From Paenibacillus tianjinensis (lineage in GTDB: Bacteria; Bacillota; Bacilli; Paenibacillales; Paenibacillaceae), in NCBI RefSeq assembly GCF_017086365.1, contig NZ_CP070969.1, positions 5,730,001 through 5,794,000 of the forward strand: a stretch of DNA of 64,000 bases, in the 5' to 3' direction. The notes beneath the pieces were generated by a model that made no database searches, had not been told where the DNA came from, and saw only the letters and a list, made by a program, of their open reading frames with translations. The first letter of the stretch is position 1, and each line of letters opens with the position of its first letter. Of the stretch, positions 37,113 through 45,763 are shown piece by piece. The position numbers were made by a program, and so were the translations under genes.

Positions 37113-37300
37113 ATTAGTTGGAATTACTCCACCTAAATCCTGGTTTGACCGTCATATCTACGTTATAAGTGGAATTTCTCCACTTATTTCCGTTTACATA
37201 CCCCTTTGATGGTACTTTCCGAAAAATTAAGTGGAGATTATCCACTTAGAATTTCGATGTAGGTGCATGAGCGGAAATTAGGCGGAGAAATTCCAATTAA
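37113..37300. repeat. Four family-B short palindromes
   Basis: Four hairpins with 8-9 bp arms and 5-nt loops. Their consensus is TTAAGTGGA, five bases, TCCACTTAA, and they lie at about 37114-37136, 37166-37186, 37228-37248 and 37278-37300. They are spaced about 50-60 bp and the outer pair are inverted relative to one another. The rest of the 36635-37345 gap shows no gene. Confidence 0.75.
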
Positions 37301-37345
37301 TAATAAATTTGATAGCTAAAACAAAAGTAGCAGAACTGCCTTACC

Positions 37346-38314
37346 TTAGCCCATCAGCGCAGCCATCAGCGCTTTTTGCGCATGCAGGCGGTTCTCAGCC
37401 TGGTCGAAGATAACCGAGTTCGGGCCGTCGATCACGCCGGTGCTGACCTCTTCCTCACGGTGGGCCGGCAGGCAGTGCAGGAACAGGTAGTCGCTTTTCG
37501 CGCCTTTTACCAGTTCTTCATTGACCTGATAGTCCTTGAACGCTGCTTCACGCGCCAGCTGCTCAGCTTCGAAGCCCATGCTCGCCCATACATCCGTGTA
37601 GATGACGTCAGCATCCTGCACCGCTTCCTGCGGGCTGCGGGTGATAACGATGTTCGCGCCAGTCTCCTTGCCAATCTCACGCGCCTCCGCAACTACAGCG
37701 GCGTCAGGCTCATAGCCTTCCGGTCCGGCAATCGAGACATGTACGCCCAGCTTGGCCCCGCCGATCAGCAGGGAATGCGCCATGTTGTTGCCGTCGCCGA
37801 TGTAGGCGAGCTTGAGGCCTTTGAGCTTGCCTTTATGCTCATAGACCGTCTGGTAGTCAGCCAGCACCTGGCACGGATGCGCCAGATCGCTTAGTCCGTT
37901 AATTACGGGAACTGAAGCGAAGCGGGCCAGCTCCTCCACCTTATCATGACCGAAGGTACGAATCATGATGCCGTCAAGGTAACGGGACATCACCTGTGCT
38001 GTATCGCCAACCGTTTCTCCGCGTCCAAGCTGGATGTCATTTTTGCTGAGAAACAACGCATGACCGCCAAGCTGAAACATTCCGACCTCGAAGGATACGC
38101 GTGTGCGGGTCGAGGATTTTTCAAAAATAAGTCCAATCGTCTTGCCCTTCAGCGGCTGGTAGACCTCACCGTTCTTTTGCTTCTGCTTCAGCTCTATAGC
38201 CAGATCAATCAGATACGTGATTTCCTCCGGACTATAGTCGTTCAGCTCCAGCAAATCACGGCCTTTGAGCTGCTGTGCGATAGTCGCCTTATCGCTTTGT
38301 ACTCCCTGGCTCAT
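37346..38314 (-). CDS. argF: Ornithine carbamoyltransferase
   Basis: A 322-residue transferase making citrulline from ornithine and carbamoyl phosphate. The carbamoyl-phosphate loop EKSSTRTRVSFEVG and the HPCQVLADYQT and HCLPAHREEEV ornithine-side motifs are present. It overlaps the argD stop by 4 nt, so it is the last gene of the argCJBDF operon. Synteny with an anabolic operon argues for biosynthetic rather than catabolic (arcB) use. Confidence 0.96.
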   Translation of the reverse strand: MSQGVQSDKATIAQQLKGRDLLELNDYSPEEITYLIDLAIELKQKQKNGEVYQPLKGKTIGLIFEKSSTRTRVSFEVGMFQLGGHALFLSKNDIQLGRGETVGDTAQVMSRYLDGIMIRTFGHDKVEELARFASVPVINGLSDLAHPCQVLADYQTVYEHKGKLKGLKLAYIGDGNNMAHSLLIGGAKLGVHVSIAGPEGYEPDAAVVAEAREIGKETGANIVITRSPQEAVQDADVIYTDVWASMGFEAEQLAREAAFKDYQVNEELVKGAKSDYLFLHCLPAHREEEVSTGVIDGPNSVIFDQAENRLHAQKALMAALMG

Positions 38315-39597
38315 GAATGTGCCTCCCCGTTAACTTTGTTAGCATAAGTATGAATGAGCTGGACTAGAATGTCCACCGCCTGGTGGATCTCATCCTCACT
38401 CACATATAGATTAGGCAGCAGCCGGATCACGTTCGGTCCGGCCTGCACGAATAACAGTCCCTGCTTCTGTCCGGCCAGTACAATATCCCCTACCGGCTCT
38501 GCGCATTCGATCCCGATCAAGAGGCCTTTGCCGCGGATTTCCTTCACAAACGGCGTATCCGCCAGCTGCTCTCTCAGCAGTCCGCGCAGGTACTCTCCCA
38601 TCTCCTGGGCACGCTGCGGCAGCCCGTCTTCGAGCATGATTTCGATCGTCGCTTCCATCACCGCTGCAGCCAGCGGCGTGCCGCCGAAGGTGCTGGCATG
38701 GCTGCCCGGGCTGAAGGCTTCGCGCAAATATCCTTTGCCGAGCATTACGCCTGCCGGAAATCCGCTGGCTACCCCTTTGGCCAAGGTGAAAATATCCGGC
38801 TCAATGCCGTAGTGCTGATGAGCAAACAGCTTGCCTGTGCGGCCCATGCCGGTCTGCACTTCATCCACGATCAGCAGCAGACCGTGCTCTTTGCACAGCT
38901 CTACTACAGCATCCAGGAACTCCTGCTGGACTTCCAGCACGCCGCCTTCAGCCAGGATCATCTCCAGCATGATTGCTGCAGTATTATCCGTAATAGCAGC
39001 TTTCAGTGCCGGCAGATCATGCAGAGGTACGGTCTTGAAGCCCTCAGGAAGCGGAAGGAAGCCTTCCTTCACCTTTTGCTGGCCGGTCGCCGTGAGCGTC
39101 GCCAGGGTACGTCCATGGAACGACTGCTCAAATGTAATGATTTCATAGCGGCCCGTTCCCTTCACCTTCTGGTGATAGCGGCGTGCCAGCTTAATCGCAG
39201 CTTCATTCGCTTCCGCGCCGCTGTTGCAAAAGAACACCTGATCCGCACAGCTATTGCCTGTAAGCAGCGCGGCCACCCGGTCCTGCCCCGGAATGTGGAA
39301 CAGATTCGATACATGCCACAGCGTATCAATCTGTGCCTTCAGCTTCGCGCCGACCTTCTCGGGAGCATGACCCAGACTGGTTACTGCGAGCCCGCACATG
39401 AAGTCGAGGTACTTATTGCCCTGATCATCCCAGACCCAGCTGCCTTTACCCTTGACCAGACTAAGATCATATCTGGCGTAGGACGGGAATACCGCACTCA
39501 GCTTGGCAGGAGCAGCCTCCTGAACCTTCGTTTCCCCTGAACGGGTATCTGCAGCCCCTGTTAAAGAATCTTTTTCCGCCTGTGTAAGCTCACTCAT
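38311..39597 (-). CDS. argD: Acetylornithine aminotransferase
   Basis: A 428-residue class III PLP transaminase converting N-acetylglutamate semialdehyde to N-acetylornithine. FFCNSGAEANEAAIKLAR binds PLP phosphate, LIVDEVQTGMGRTG has the PLP-ring Asp, and the Schiff-base Lys is in FTLAKGVASGFPAG. The N-terminal ~30 residues are longer than in many ArgD proteins and look disordered. It lies about 100 nt after argB. Confidence 0.95.
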   Translation of the reverse strand: MSELTQAEKDSLTGAADTRSGETKVQEAAPAKLSAVFPSYARYDLSLVKGKGSWVWDDQGNKYLDFMCGLAVTSLGHAPEKVGAKLKAQIDTLWHVSNLFHIPGQDRVAALLTGNSCADQVFFCNSGAEANEAAIKLARRYHQKVKGTGRYEIITFEQSFHGRTLATLTATGQQKVKEGFLPLPEGFKTVPLHDLPALKAAITDNTAAIMLEMILAEGGVLEVQQEFLDAVVELCKEHGLLLIVDEVQTGMGRTGKLFAHQHYGIEPDIFTLAKGVASGFPAGVMLGKGYLREAFSPGSHASTFGGTPLAAAVMEATIEIMLEDGLPQRAQEMGEYLRGLLREQLADTPFVKEIRGKGLLIGIECAEPVGDIVLAGQKQGLLFVQAGPNVIRLLPNLYVSEDEIHQAVDILVQLIHTYANKVNGEAHS

Positions 39598-39696
39598 TCT
39601 TAGTCACTCTCCCACCATGCTGCTTCCGGTAAACCGGCAGCGCTCTTTTTTTGGTAATACCGCCCATCCGACTTGTCTCCACTCTATTGTAACAAA

Positions 39697-40500
39697 CTAC
39701 GAACGGATAATTCTCGTGCCCAGCTTCTCTCCGCTCAGCACACGGCTCAGCACCTGGGGCTCCTTGCCGTCTACAATAACAACCTCGGACACGCTGCCCT
39801 GGATGCAATCCATAGCGGCCCGCACTTTAGGAATCATTCCCCCGTAAATCTCGCCGCTGGCAATCAATTCTTCGATCTCTGTCACTGTCACCGACGGAAG
39901 CACGACCTTCTCATCGTCAATCGTCCGCATAATCCCCGGAACATCCGTAACAACAATCATGGAAGGCGATTCTACAAAGGAAGCCACCGCACCTGCCGCC
40001 GTATCCGCATTAATATTGTAACGCTGCCCCCCGGCATCTACACCAATAGGCGCAATAACCGGGATATAGCCGAGTGCGAGAATGCCCTTTACGATCTCCG
40101 CTTTGACCTCAGTGACCTCGCCGACCTGTCCTACTTCATCGCTGTTAGCTACGGGCCGCGCTGTAATCAGATTACCGTCAACACCGGACAGGCCGAGAGC
40201 CTGCCCGCCGCTTCCCTGGATTCTTCGGACGATCGCCTTATTGATGCTTCCCGCGAGCGTCATCTCTACGACATCCAGCACTTCTTCCGTCGTCACCCGC
40301 AGACCGTTCACGAAACTGCTCTCAATCCCAAGCTTCGCCAGATTGCCGGAGATCGCCGGCCCGCCACCGTGCACGATCACAGGCTGAACCCCGCTGCCCT
40401 GCAGCTCTCTTAGATCCTCGAAAAATGAATCCGGCAGAGCAGCCAGCGTACTCCCGCCGCATTTCATCACGAACAGCTTCTCTATCTTTTGATCCGTCAT
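39697..40500 (-). CDS. argB: Acetylglutamate kinase
   Basis: A 267-residue amino-acid kinase that phosphorylates N-acetylglutamate. The N-terminal VMKCGGSTLA and PVIVHGGGPAIS loops bind ATP and substrate. IPVIAPIGVDAGGQRYNINADTAAG is the second nucleotide segment. It lacks the N-terminal helix of arginine-inhibited hexameric kinases, as expected for a pathway in which ArgJ recycles the acetyl group. GGAGGG lies upstream of the ATG. Confidence 0.95.
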   Translation of the reverse strand: MTDQKIEKLFVMKCGGSTLAALPDSFFEDLRELQGSGVQPVIVHGGGPAISGNLAKLGIESSFVNGLRVTTEEVLDVVEMTLAGSINKAIVRRIQGSGGQALGLSGVDGNLITARPVANSDEVGQVGEVTEVKAEIVKGILALGYIPVIAPIGVDAGGQRYNINADTAAGAVASFVESPSMIVVTDVPGIMRTIDDEKVVLPSVTVTEIEELIASGEIYGGMIPKVRAAMDCIQGSVSEVVIVDGKEPQVLSRVLSGEKLGTRIIRS

Positions 40501-40540
40501 TATCTCGGTACCCTCCTTATGGACTTATGCCGGCCGCCCG

Positions 40541-41773
40541 TCAGGTGCGGTATGCAGCATTAATGCGCACATAATCATAAGTGAGGTCGCAGCCCCAGGC
40601 TGTTGCCTTACCGTCGCCGTCGGACAGAATCACAGTAATCAGCACCGTATCCGTCTTTTGCAAATAGTGAAGAGCCTTCTCTTCATCAAAAGCGACCGGC
40701 CGCGATTGGCGCAGCACCTCGATCCCGCCAAGCGAAATATCCACCTTCTCCGGCGATACCGGAACCCCGGCGCGTCCCACCGCAGCAATAATCCGCCCCC
40801 AGTTGGCATCTGCGCCAAAAATCGCTGATTTCACCAGACTTGAGCCGACCACCGTTTTCGCAATTGCGGCTGCAGCTTCATCATGTACTGCACCGCTAAT
40901 CTGGACCTCAATCAGTTTCGTCGCCCCTTCACCGTCACGGGCAATCGCCTTCGCCAGATGCTGGCACACATGCGTAAACGCAGCGGCAAAAGCATCCCAG
41001 TCCGGATGCAGCCGCGTGAGCTTCTCATTGCCGGCCAGCCCGCTGGCCATCGTTACCAGCATATCATTCGTGCTTGTATCTCCATCCACTGTAATCATAT
41101 TAAAGGTAGTGTTGGTAGCCGTTCGCAGCAGACGGAGCAGGTCTTCTCCCTCAATCACAGCATCCGTCGTCATGAAGCCCAGCATCGTTGCCATATTCGG
41201 ATGAATCATTCCTGAACCCTTGGCCGCTCCGGCAATCGTTACTTCTTCTCCGCCGACGAGCACCTTGACGCAGCATTCTTTTTTCACCAGATCCGTTGTC
41301 AAAATCGCCTGGCAGAACTCCTCTGCACCCGAAGCGCCGCCATCCAGCTTCTCCGGCAAACCGGCAATCCCGCTGCGTACACGGTCCATCTTCAGCAATT
41401 CGCCGATCACACCTGTCGAAGCGACAGCAACATCCTGCTCGTTTACACCTAAAGCGCTGGCTGCGGCTGCACGCATCTCGTATGCATCGGCTTCGCCTTG
41501 ATCACCCGTACAGGCATTAGCGTTCCCGCTGTTCACGATGACCGCCTGCAGCGTACCGTTCGCCAGACTTTCACGCGTTACTTTAAGCGGCGCTGCCTGA
41601 AAAACATTGGTCGTATACACGGCTGCAGCCGTTGCCGGAACTTCGCACAGAATGGCCGCAAGGTCGTTTCGCTCGGTTTTTTTGAGGCCGCAGTGCAGCC
41701 CTCCGGAGGTGAAGCCTTTTGGTGCAGTAATACTTCCGCCTTCTACGACGGTATATGATTTGTTCTCGCTCAT
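40541..41773 (-). CDS. argJ: Bifunctional glutamate N-acetyltransferase / ornithine acetyltransferase
   Basis: A 410-residue self-cleaving enzyme that recycles acetyl from N-acetylornithine to glutamate and in bifunctional members also uses acetyl-CoA. The autoproteolysis site is in KGSGMIHPNMATMLGF, where Thr after Ala becomes the nucleophile of the beta chain. The TTVHGNDPNWGR-type region appears as AIFGADANWGRIIAAVGRAG. No argA is visible, which fits a bifunctional role. It lies 21 nt after argC. Confidence 0.96.
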   Translation of the reverse strand: MSENKSYTVVEGGSITAPKGFTSGGLHCGLKKTERNDLAAILCEVPATAAAVYTTNVFQAAPLKVTRESLANGTLQAVIVNSGNANACTGDQGEADAYEMRAAAASALGVNEQDVAVASTGVIGELLKMDRVRSGIAGLPEKLDGGASGAEEFCQAILTTDLVKKECCVKVLVGGEEVTIAGAAKGSGMIHPNMATMLGFMTTDAVIEGEDLLRLLRTATNTTFNMITVDGDTSTNDMLVTMASGLAGNEKLTRLHPDWDAFAAAFTHVCQHLAKAIARDGEGATKLIEVQISGAVHDEAAAAIAKTVVGSSLVKSAIFGADANWGRIIAAVGRAGVPVSPEKVDISLGGIEVLRQSRPVAFDEEKALHYLQKTDTVLITVILSDGDGKATAWGCDLTYDYVRINAAYRT

Positions 41774-41794
41774 TGTATGTTTAACCGCTGAACC

Positions 41795-42850
41795 TTAAGG
41801 ATACACTGGTGTGTAACCAAGGCCGCGGGTTTCCTCCCATCCCATCATCAAATTCAGGTTCTGAATCGCTTGACCTGCTGCGCCCTTAACGATGTTATCA
41901 ATGACGGACACAATGGTTACCCGACCTGTACGGGCATCTGTAGAGAAGCCGATATCGCAATAGTTCGAGCCGCTGACTTCTTTTGTCGCCGGAAGCACTC
42001 CAGCAGAGCGGACCCGCACAAACGGCCTGCCTGCATAATATTTACTATATAATTCCACAAAATCCTGCTCGCTATAATTCCCGTTCATCCCCGCATACAT
42101 CGTGCTCATGATCCCCCGGGTCATCGGTACCAGATGGGTAGTGAAGGTCACGGTCACCTTTTCTCCAGATATATCAGTAAGCACCTGCTCAATCTCCGGG
42201 ATATGCTGGTGTTTGTTGACTTTATAAGCCTTGAAATTCTCATTCACCTCGGCAAAATGAACCCCAAGATTCGCTCCTCGGCCTGATCCGGAAACACCCG
42301 ACTTCGCATCAATAATAATACTCTCCGGCTTAATCCAGCCTGCTTCAACAGCAGGGATTAGTCCAAGCAGCGTTGCTGTCGGATAACAGCCGGGATTGGA
42401 GATGAAATCGGCGCCTGCCGTACGTTCACCATAGACCTCGCATAAGCCGTAGACCGCCTGCTCCAGATAAGCTTCGGGCGGAGCCGTGTGCTTATACCAT
42501 TGTTCATATTCCGCGCCGTCCTTCAACCGGAAATCACCGGACAGATCGACTACCTTCAGACCCGCCTCCAGCAGCTGCGGCACCAGCTTACCACTAACAC
42601 CTGAAGGTGTTGCTGTGAACACAACATCCGCTCTGCCGGCGATTTCCGCCGGATCTACACCGTCCAGCTTGCGCTCCACGATCCCTGTCAAATGCGGAAA
42701 TCCAAGCTCGATAGGCTCTCCCGCACTTGACGAGGAGATTACGGAGGTAATCTCTATATCCGGATGGTTCTGCAGCAGCCTAATCAGCTCCACGCCTCCA
42801 TAACCCGTTGATCCAACAATCGCCGCTCTCAGCTTGCCTCCCAATGTCAT
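41795..42850 (-). CDS. argC: N-acetyl-gamma-glutamyl-phosphate reductase
   Basis: A 351-residue NADP-dependent reductase and the first gene of the arginine operon. The Rossmann motif VGSTGYGGVELIRLL lies at the N-terminus and the catalytic Cys is in FISNPGCYPTATLLGL. The dimer and active-site block HQHIPEIEQVL is present. The ATG at 42850 has only a weak upstream site (AAAGCGGGG); internal alternatives at 42844 (TTG) or 42832 (CTG, after GGGAGG) are possible. A clear promoter lies 50-80 nt upstream. Confidence 0.95.
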   Translation of the reverse strand: MTLGGKLRAAIVGSTGYGGVELIRLLQNHPDIEITSVISSSSAGEPIELGFPHLTGIVERKLDGVDPAEIAGRADVVFTATPSGVSGKLVPQLLEAGLKVVDLSGDFRLKDGAEYEQWYKHTAPPEAYLEQAVYGLCEVYGERTAGADFISNPGCYPTATLLGLIPAVEAGWIKPESIIIDAKSGVSGSGRGANLGVHFAEVNENFKAYKVNKHQHIPEIEQVLTDISGEKVTVTFTTHLVPMTRGIMSTMYAGMNGNYSEQDFVELYSKYYAGRPFVRVRSAGVLPATKEVSGSNYCDIGFSTDARTGRVTIVSVIDNIVKGAAGQAIQNLNLMMGWEETRGLGYTPVYP

Positions 42851-42901
42851 CCCCGCTTTCTGACTAATTCTTCAATGCATACCGTCCTGCAAATATGTAT
42901 T

Positions 42902-42930
42902 ATTATACGACCGAATTAATATAAATACAA
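42902..42930 (-). promoter_or_regulatory. argC promoter with overlapping ArgR-box-like site
   Basis: On the minus strand, TTGTAT (42925-42930), 17 bp and TATAAT (42902-42907). TGTAT-TTAT-ATTAA (42916-42929) matches 8 of 10 fixed bases of an ARG half-site pair (TGAAT-4-ATTCA) and overlaps the -35. Binding of ArgR (AhrC) there would block transcription when arginine is abundant. The promoter is strong by eye; the operator is tentative. Confidence 0.6.
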
Positions 42931-42966
42931 CACGTTGCGTTAACTTTCTTGGAAGGCCTGATCGTA

Positions 42967-43014
42967 AAAAGAGAAGCGCAGGCTTCTCCTATGGAGATTC
43001 TACGCTTCTCTTTT
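42967..43014 (-). terminator. Terminator at the end of yitT
   Basis: AAAAGAGAAGCG (42967-42978) pairs with CGCTTCTCTTTT (43003-43014). It overlaps the yitT stop codon and isolates the argC promoter from yitT transcription. Confidence 0.85.
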
Positions 43015-43884
43015 AAACCCTTCACCCAATACCTCGTGGGCCTCAGTAATTATGACGAACGCCCCCGGATCCACAGAGCGGACAATTGCTTTTAGCCGGG
43101 TAATCTCATTCTGGCCGACTACCACCATTAGCACCGTACGGTTGTCACCCGTATACCCGCCCTGCGCATTCAGCTTCGTCAGCCCGCGGTCCAGATCATT
43201 CAGAATCGCCTGCGAGATTTCCTCCGTCTGATCCGAAATAATATAGGCCACCTTAGTTACACTAAAACCTACTTCCAGCGCATTAATGACTCTGCCGGTC
43301 ACAAACAATCCAATCAGCGCGTACATGGCCTGCTCCATGCCCAGTACAAAAGCCGCCAGCGTGATGACCGTACCATCCAGCAGCACTACAGACAGCGAGA
43401 AGCTGAACCCGGTGATTTTCTGAATAATCTGCGCCAAAATCGTCAGTCCGCCAGTAGATCCGCGCCCGCGGAACACCAGCCCCAGCCCTAATCCCACAGC
43501 AATGCCCCCATAAATCGAAGCCAGCAGCGGATTGGTGGTCGGAACCGGGCCATCCTTGGTCAAGTAGATAAATAGCGGCAGCACAAAGCTGCCCAGCAGG
43601 GAGCGCATGCCATACTGCTTGCCGAGGAAAATGACACCGAGAATGAACAACGGTATGTTTAGTGCCCACTGGGTAAAAGCCGGCTCCGCGCCAAACCAGG
43701 CTTCTGCGAGTACGGACAAGCCCGATACCCCGCCCGAAGCGATCCGGTTCGGCAGGAAAAAGAGGTTAAATCCCAGTCCGGTAATCAGCGAGCCGATTAG
43801 AATTAACGCGATATCCACCGTATGGCGCAGCGGCCCGTTGAGTGGAATCAGCGGAGGTTTGTTGCGTGAATTGACTTTTTGCAT
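43000..43884 (-). CDS. YitT-family membrane protein (DUF161/DUF2179)
   Basis: A 294-residue protein with about five to six helices (about 25-205; TVDIALILIGSLITGLGFNLFFLPNRIASGGVSGL opens the first) and a C-terminal cytoplasmic DUF2179 domain (about 225-285, ending GAFVIITEAHEVLGEGFK). The ATG at 43884 has AAGGAG 9 nt upstream; the longer frame from 43986 is not supported. Many Firmicutes carry several paralogues whose transported substrate, if any, is unknown. Confidence 0.85.
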   Translation of the reverse strand: MQKVNSRNKPPLIPLNGPLRHTVDIALILIGSLITGLGFNLFFLPNRIASGGVSGLSVLAEAWFGAEPAFTQWALNIPLFILGVIFLGKQYGMRSLLGSFVLPLFIYLTKDGPVPTTNPLLASIYGGIAVGLGLGLVFRGRGSTGGLTILAQIIQKITGFSFSLSVVLLDGTVITLAAFVLGMEQAMYALIGLFVTGRVINALEVGFSVTKVAYIISDQTEEISQAILNDLDRGLTKLNAQGGYTGDNRTVLMVVVGQNEITRLKAIVRSVDPGAFVIITEAHEVLGEGFKREA

Positions 43885-44188
43885 GTCTAGCTTCTCCTTA
43901 AGATGTAATTGGGGCATTATTTTCAATATCAGTACTGGAAAAGCACAGAAACTCAAGATACCGGGAATGATTCCCTTTACATTCAACCTATCGTCCAGTT
44001 TAAGCCCATCTAATCAAAATTACACGGAGGAATTCCCGTTAATCTTAATTATGGAGAGCTTATCCAAAAAATAGCGGGGGTTTTTCCCGTTCAAGGCTCG
44101 TGCTTCGGATGTTCACACCACCACCTATCCGTTGCACGGTATAGGTGAGACGCTTCAATTTCAGTGCTATATCTCTCCAAAAAAAATC
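43885..44188. other. Gap upstream of yitT
   Basis: No ORF. The segment CGGG-AAAAAC-CCCCG with a T-run on the minus strand (about 44068-44086) may be a second, weak terminator for prfB. The remainder is AT-rich promoter-like DNA for yitT. Confidence 0.35.
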
Positions 44189-44212
44189 CCTACACCTCCG
44201 AAGACGCGTAGG
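44189..44212 (-). terminator. Terminator after prfB
   Basis: A CCTACGC/GTGTAGG stem with one G-U pair, followed on the minus strand by GATTTTTTTT. Confidence 0.75.
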
Positions 44213-44224
44213 AATACAGTTTGC

Positions 44225-45338
44225 TTATTCAACTTCAGTCTTAATCTGGCTGCGCAAATATCCGTCAATAAACGGATTCAGATCGCCATCCATTACTGCC
44301 CCAGTGTTTCCGGTTTCCACGGAAGTACGGTGATCCTTTACCATGCTATAGGGATGGAACACGTAAGAGCGGATCTGGCTGCCCCAGGCAATATCAGATT
44401 GCTCCCCGCGGATCTCGTCCAGCTGCTGCTGCTGTTCCTGCAGTTTCTTCTCATACAGCTTGGAACGCAGCATTTTCATCGCCTGCTCCCGGTTTTTGAT
44501 CTGCGAGCGTTCGTTCTGACAGGTGACCACTACGCCTGTAGGGATATGCGTAATACGCACCGCTGAATCTGTTGTATTGATATGCTGACCGCCCGCGCCG
44601 CTGGCCCGGTACGTATCGATCTTCAGATCCTCTGTACGGATCTCCACCTCGACATCATCAGTAATCTCCGGAACCACATCACAGGACACGAAAGAGGTAT
44701 GGCGTCTTCCGGAAGAATCGAACGGCGAGATACGCACTAGCCGGTGTACACCCTTCTCAGCCTTCAAATAGCCATAGGCGTTGAAGCCCTTGATCAGCAG
44801 TGTGACACTCTTGATGCCCGCTTCATCGCCCGGCAAGTAGTCGAGCACCTCAACCTTAAAGCCGTTCTTTTCAGCCCAGCGGGTATACATGCGCAGCAGC
44901 ATTTGTCCCCAGTCCTGGGACTCCGTTCCGCCCGCACCCGGATGCAGCTCCAGGATGGCATTCAGTTTGTCATACGGCTGATTAAGCAGCAGTTGCAGCT
45001 CAAAGTCATCGACTTTGCCGGCTACAGCGCGGATAGTTCCGGCAACCTCTGCCGCCAGCTCCGCGTCGCCTTCTTCATCGGCCAGCTCCGCCATCATTGC
45101 GGCATCATCATACTCCTGCTGCAGCTTCTCAAACTGATCCACGGAGGATTTCACCGCATTCATTTCACCGATGACACCCTGTGCCTTCTCGGGATCATCC
45201 CAGAAGCCTGGCGCAGCCATCTTCTCTTCAAAGTTCGCAATCATCTCAAGCTTCAGGTCTAAGTCAAAGAGACCCCCTAAGGTTGGTTAGTTTCTTGCCT
45301 ATTTCACGCAGATCCTGCTTTACGTTGGAATCGATCAA
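44225..45338 (-). CDS. prfB: Peptide chain release factor 2, with programmed +1 frameshift
   Basis: RF2 releases peptides at UGA and UAA. The gene starts in frame 0 (TTG at 45338, [19 protein letters not shown]) and meets an in-frame TGA at 45264-45266. It must shift +1 at CTT-TGA-C to continue to 44225. The shift signal is canonical: an internal Shine-Dalgarno AGGGGG three bases before CTT. The T at 45266 is skipped, giving about 370 residues. Downstream motifs are the GGQ loop ([19 protein letters not shown]) and the SPF anticodon-like tripeptide in ISPFDSSGR. It is one gene, not two broken ones. Confidence 0.96.
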
Positions 45339-45469
45339 TGGGATCACTTCACCTTTCATAATAAAATGCTGGGCCGGGCCGCTGGTTGGACATTGCGTTA
45401 TAATGACCATTAATTCGCTGCGGGCTTCTTGCTCATTCAATCCTATCCCTGGCGTTGCCCGTAACTGCG

Positions 45470-45600
45470 GGGAATGCTTGGACTTCCGGCCGCTGTTAGG
45501 TTTGGATTTCCTTATTTCGAACCGGTCTTCGCGGTAGAAATCCAAACCTAAATGCGGACGCTATCGCTCCTCCAGTTCCAAACTTCCCCTCCGTCACTCC
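45470..45600. repeat. Family-A intergenic hairpin repeat, third copy
   Basis: Flanks match the copies near 36.8 kb (GCTTGGACTTCCGGCCGCTG on the left, GCGGACGCTATCGCTCC then CAGTTCCAAACTTC on the right). The central stem is TTAGGTTTGGATTTC with a perfect partner GAAATCCAAACCTAA. It differs in sequence from the other stems yet pairs fully. It lies in the 425-bp gap between prfB and secA, which otherwise holds only the secA terminator. Confidence 0.75.
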
Positions 45601-45671
45601 CGCCTGGGCTTTGGTTTTCAGATCATCATCGCTTGCTGCGCTTAATGATCAGCTTAACACCCAAACTCCAA

Positions 45672-45723
45672 AAAAACGGCCGGGCCGCAAACGGGGTGTC
45701 CCCCGGGCCCAGCCGCTTTTTAT
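45672..45723 (-). terminator. Terminator after secA
   Basis: A GC-rich stem (AGCGGCTGGGCCCG with CGGCCCGGCCG, with small mismatches) is followed on the minus strand by seven T residues. Confidence 0.75.
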
Positions 45724-45763
45724 TGTCATTATAAACCTAAAGAATTAACACAATTCTTATATC

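Noticed and set aside
36635..37345. Degenerate insertion sequence or CRISPR array between argG and argF
   Set aside because: No transposase fragment, no terminal repeats of IS type, and repeat spacing and sequence are unlike CRISPR; the DNA is hairpin repeats.
38698..39540. 280-codon plus-strand frame across argD
   Set aside because: Antisense shadow of the transaminase reading frame.
45264..45545. 93-codon frame upstream of prfB as a separate gene
   Set aside because: Its last 24 codons are the RF2 frame-0 segment ending at the programmed TGA; the first part is the family-A repeat.
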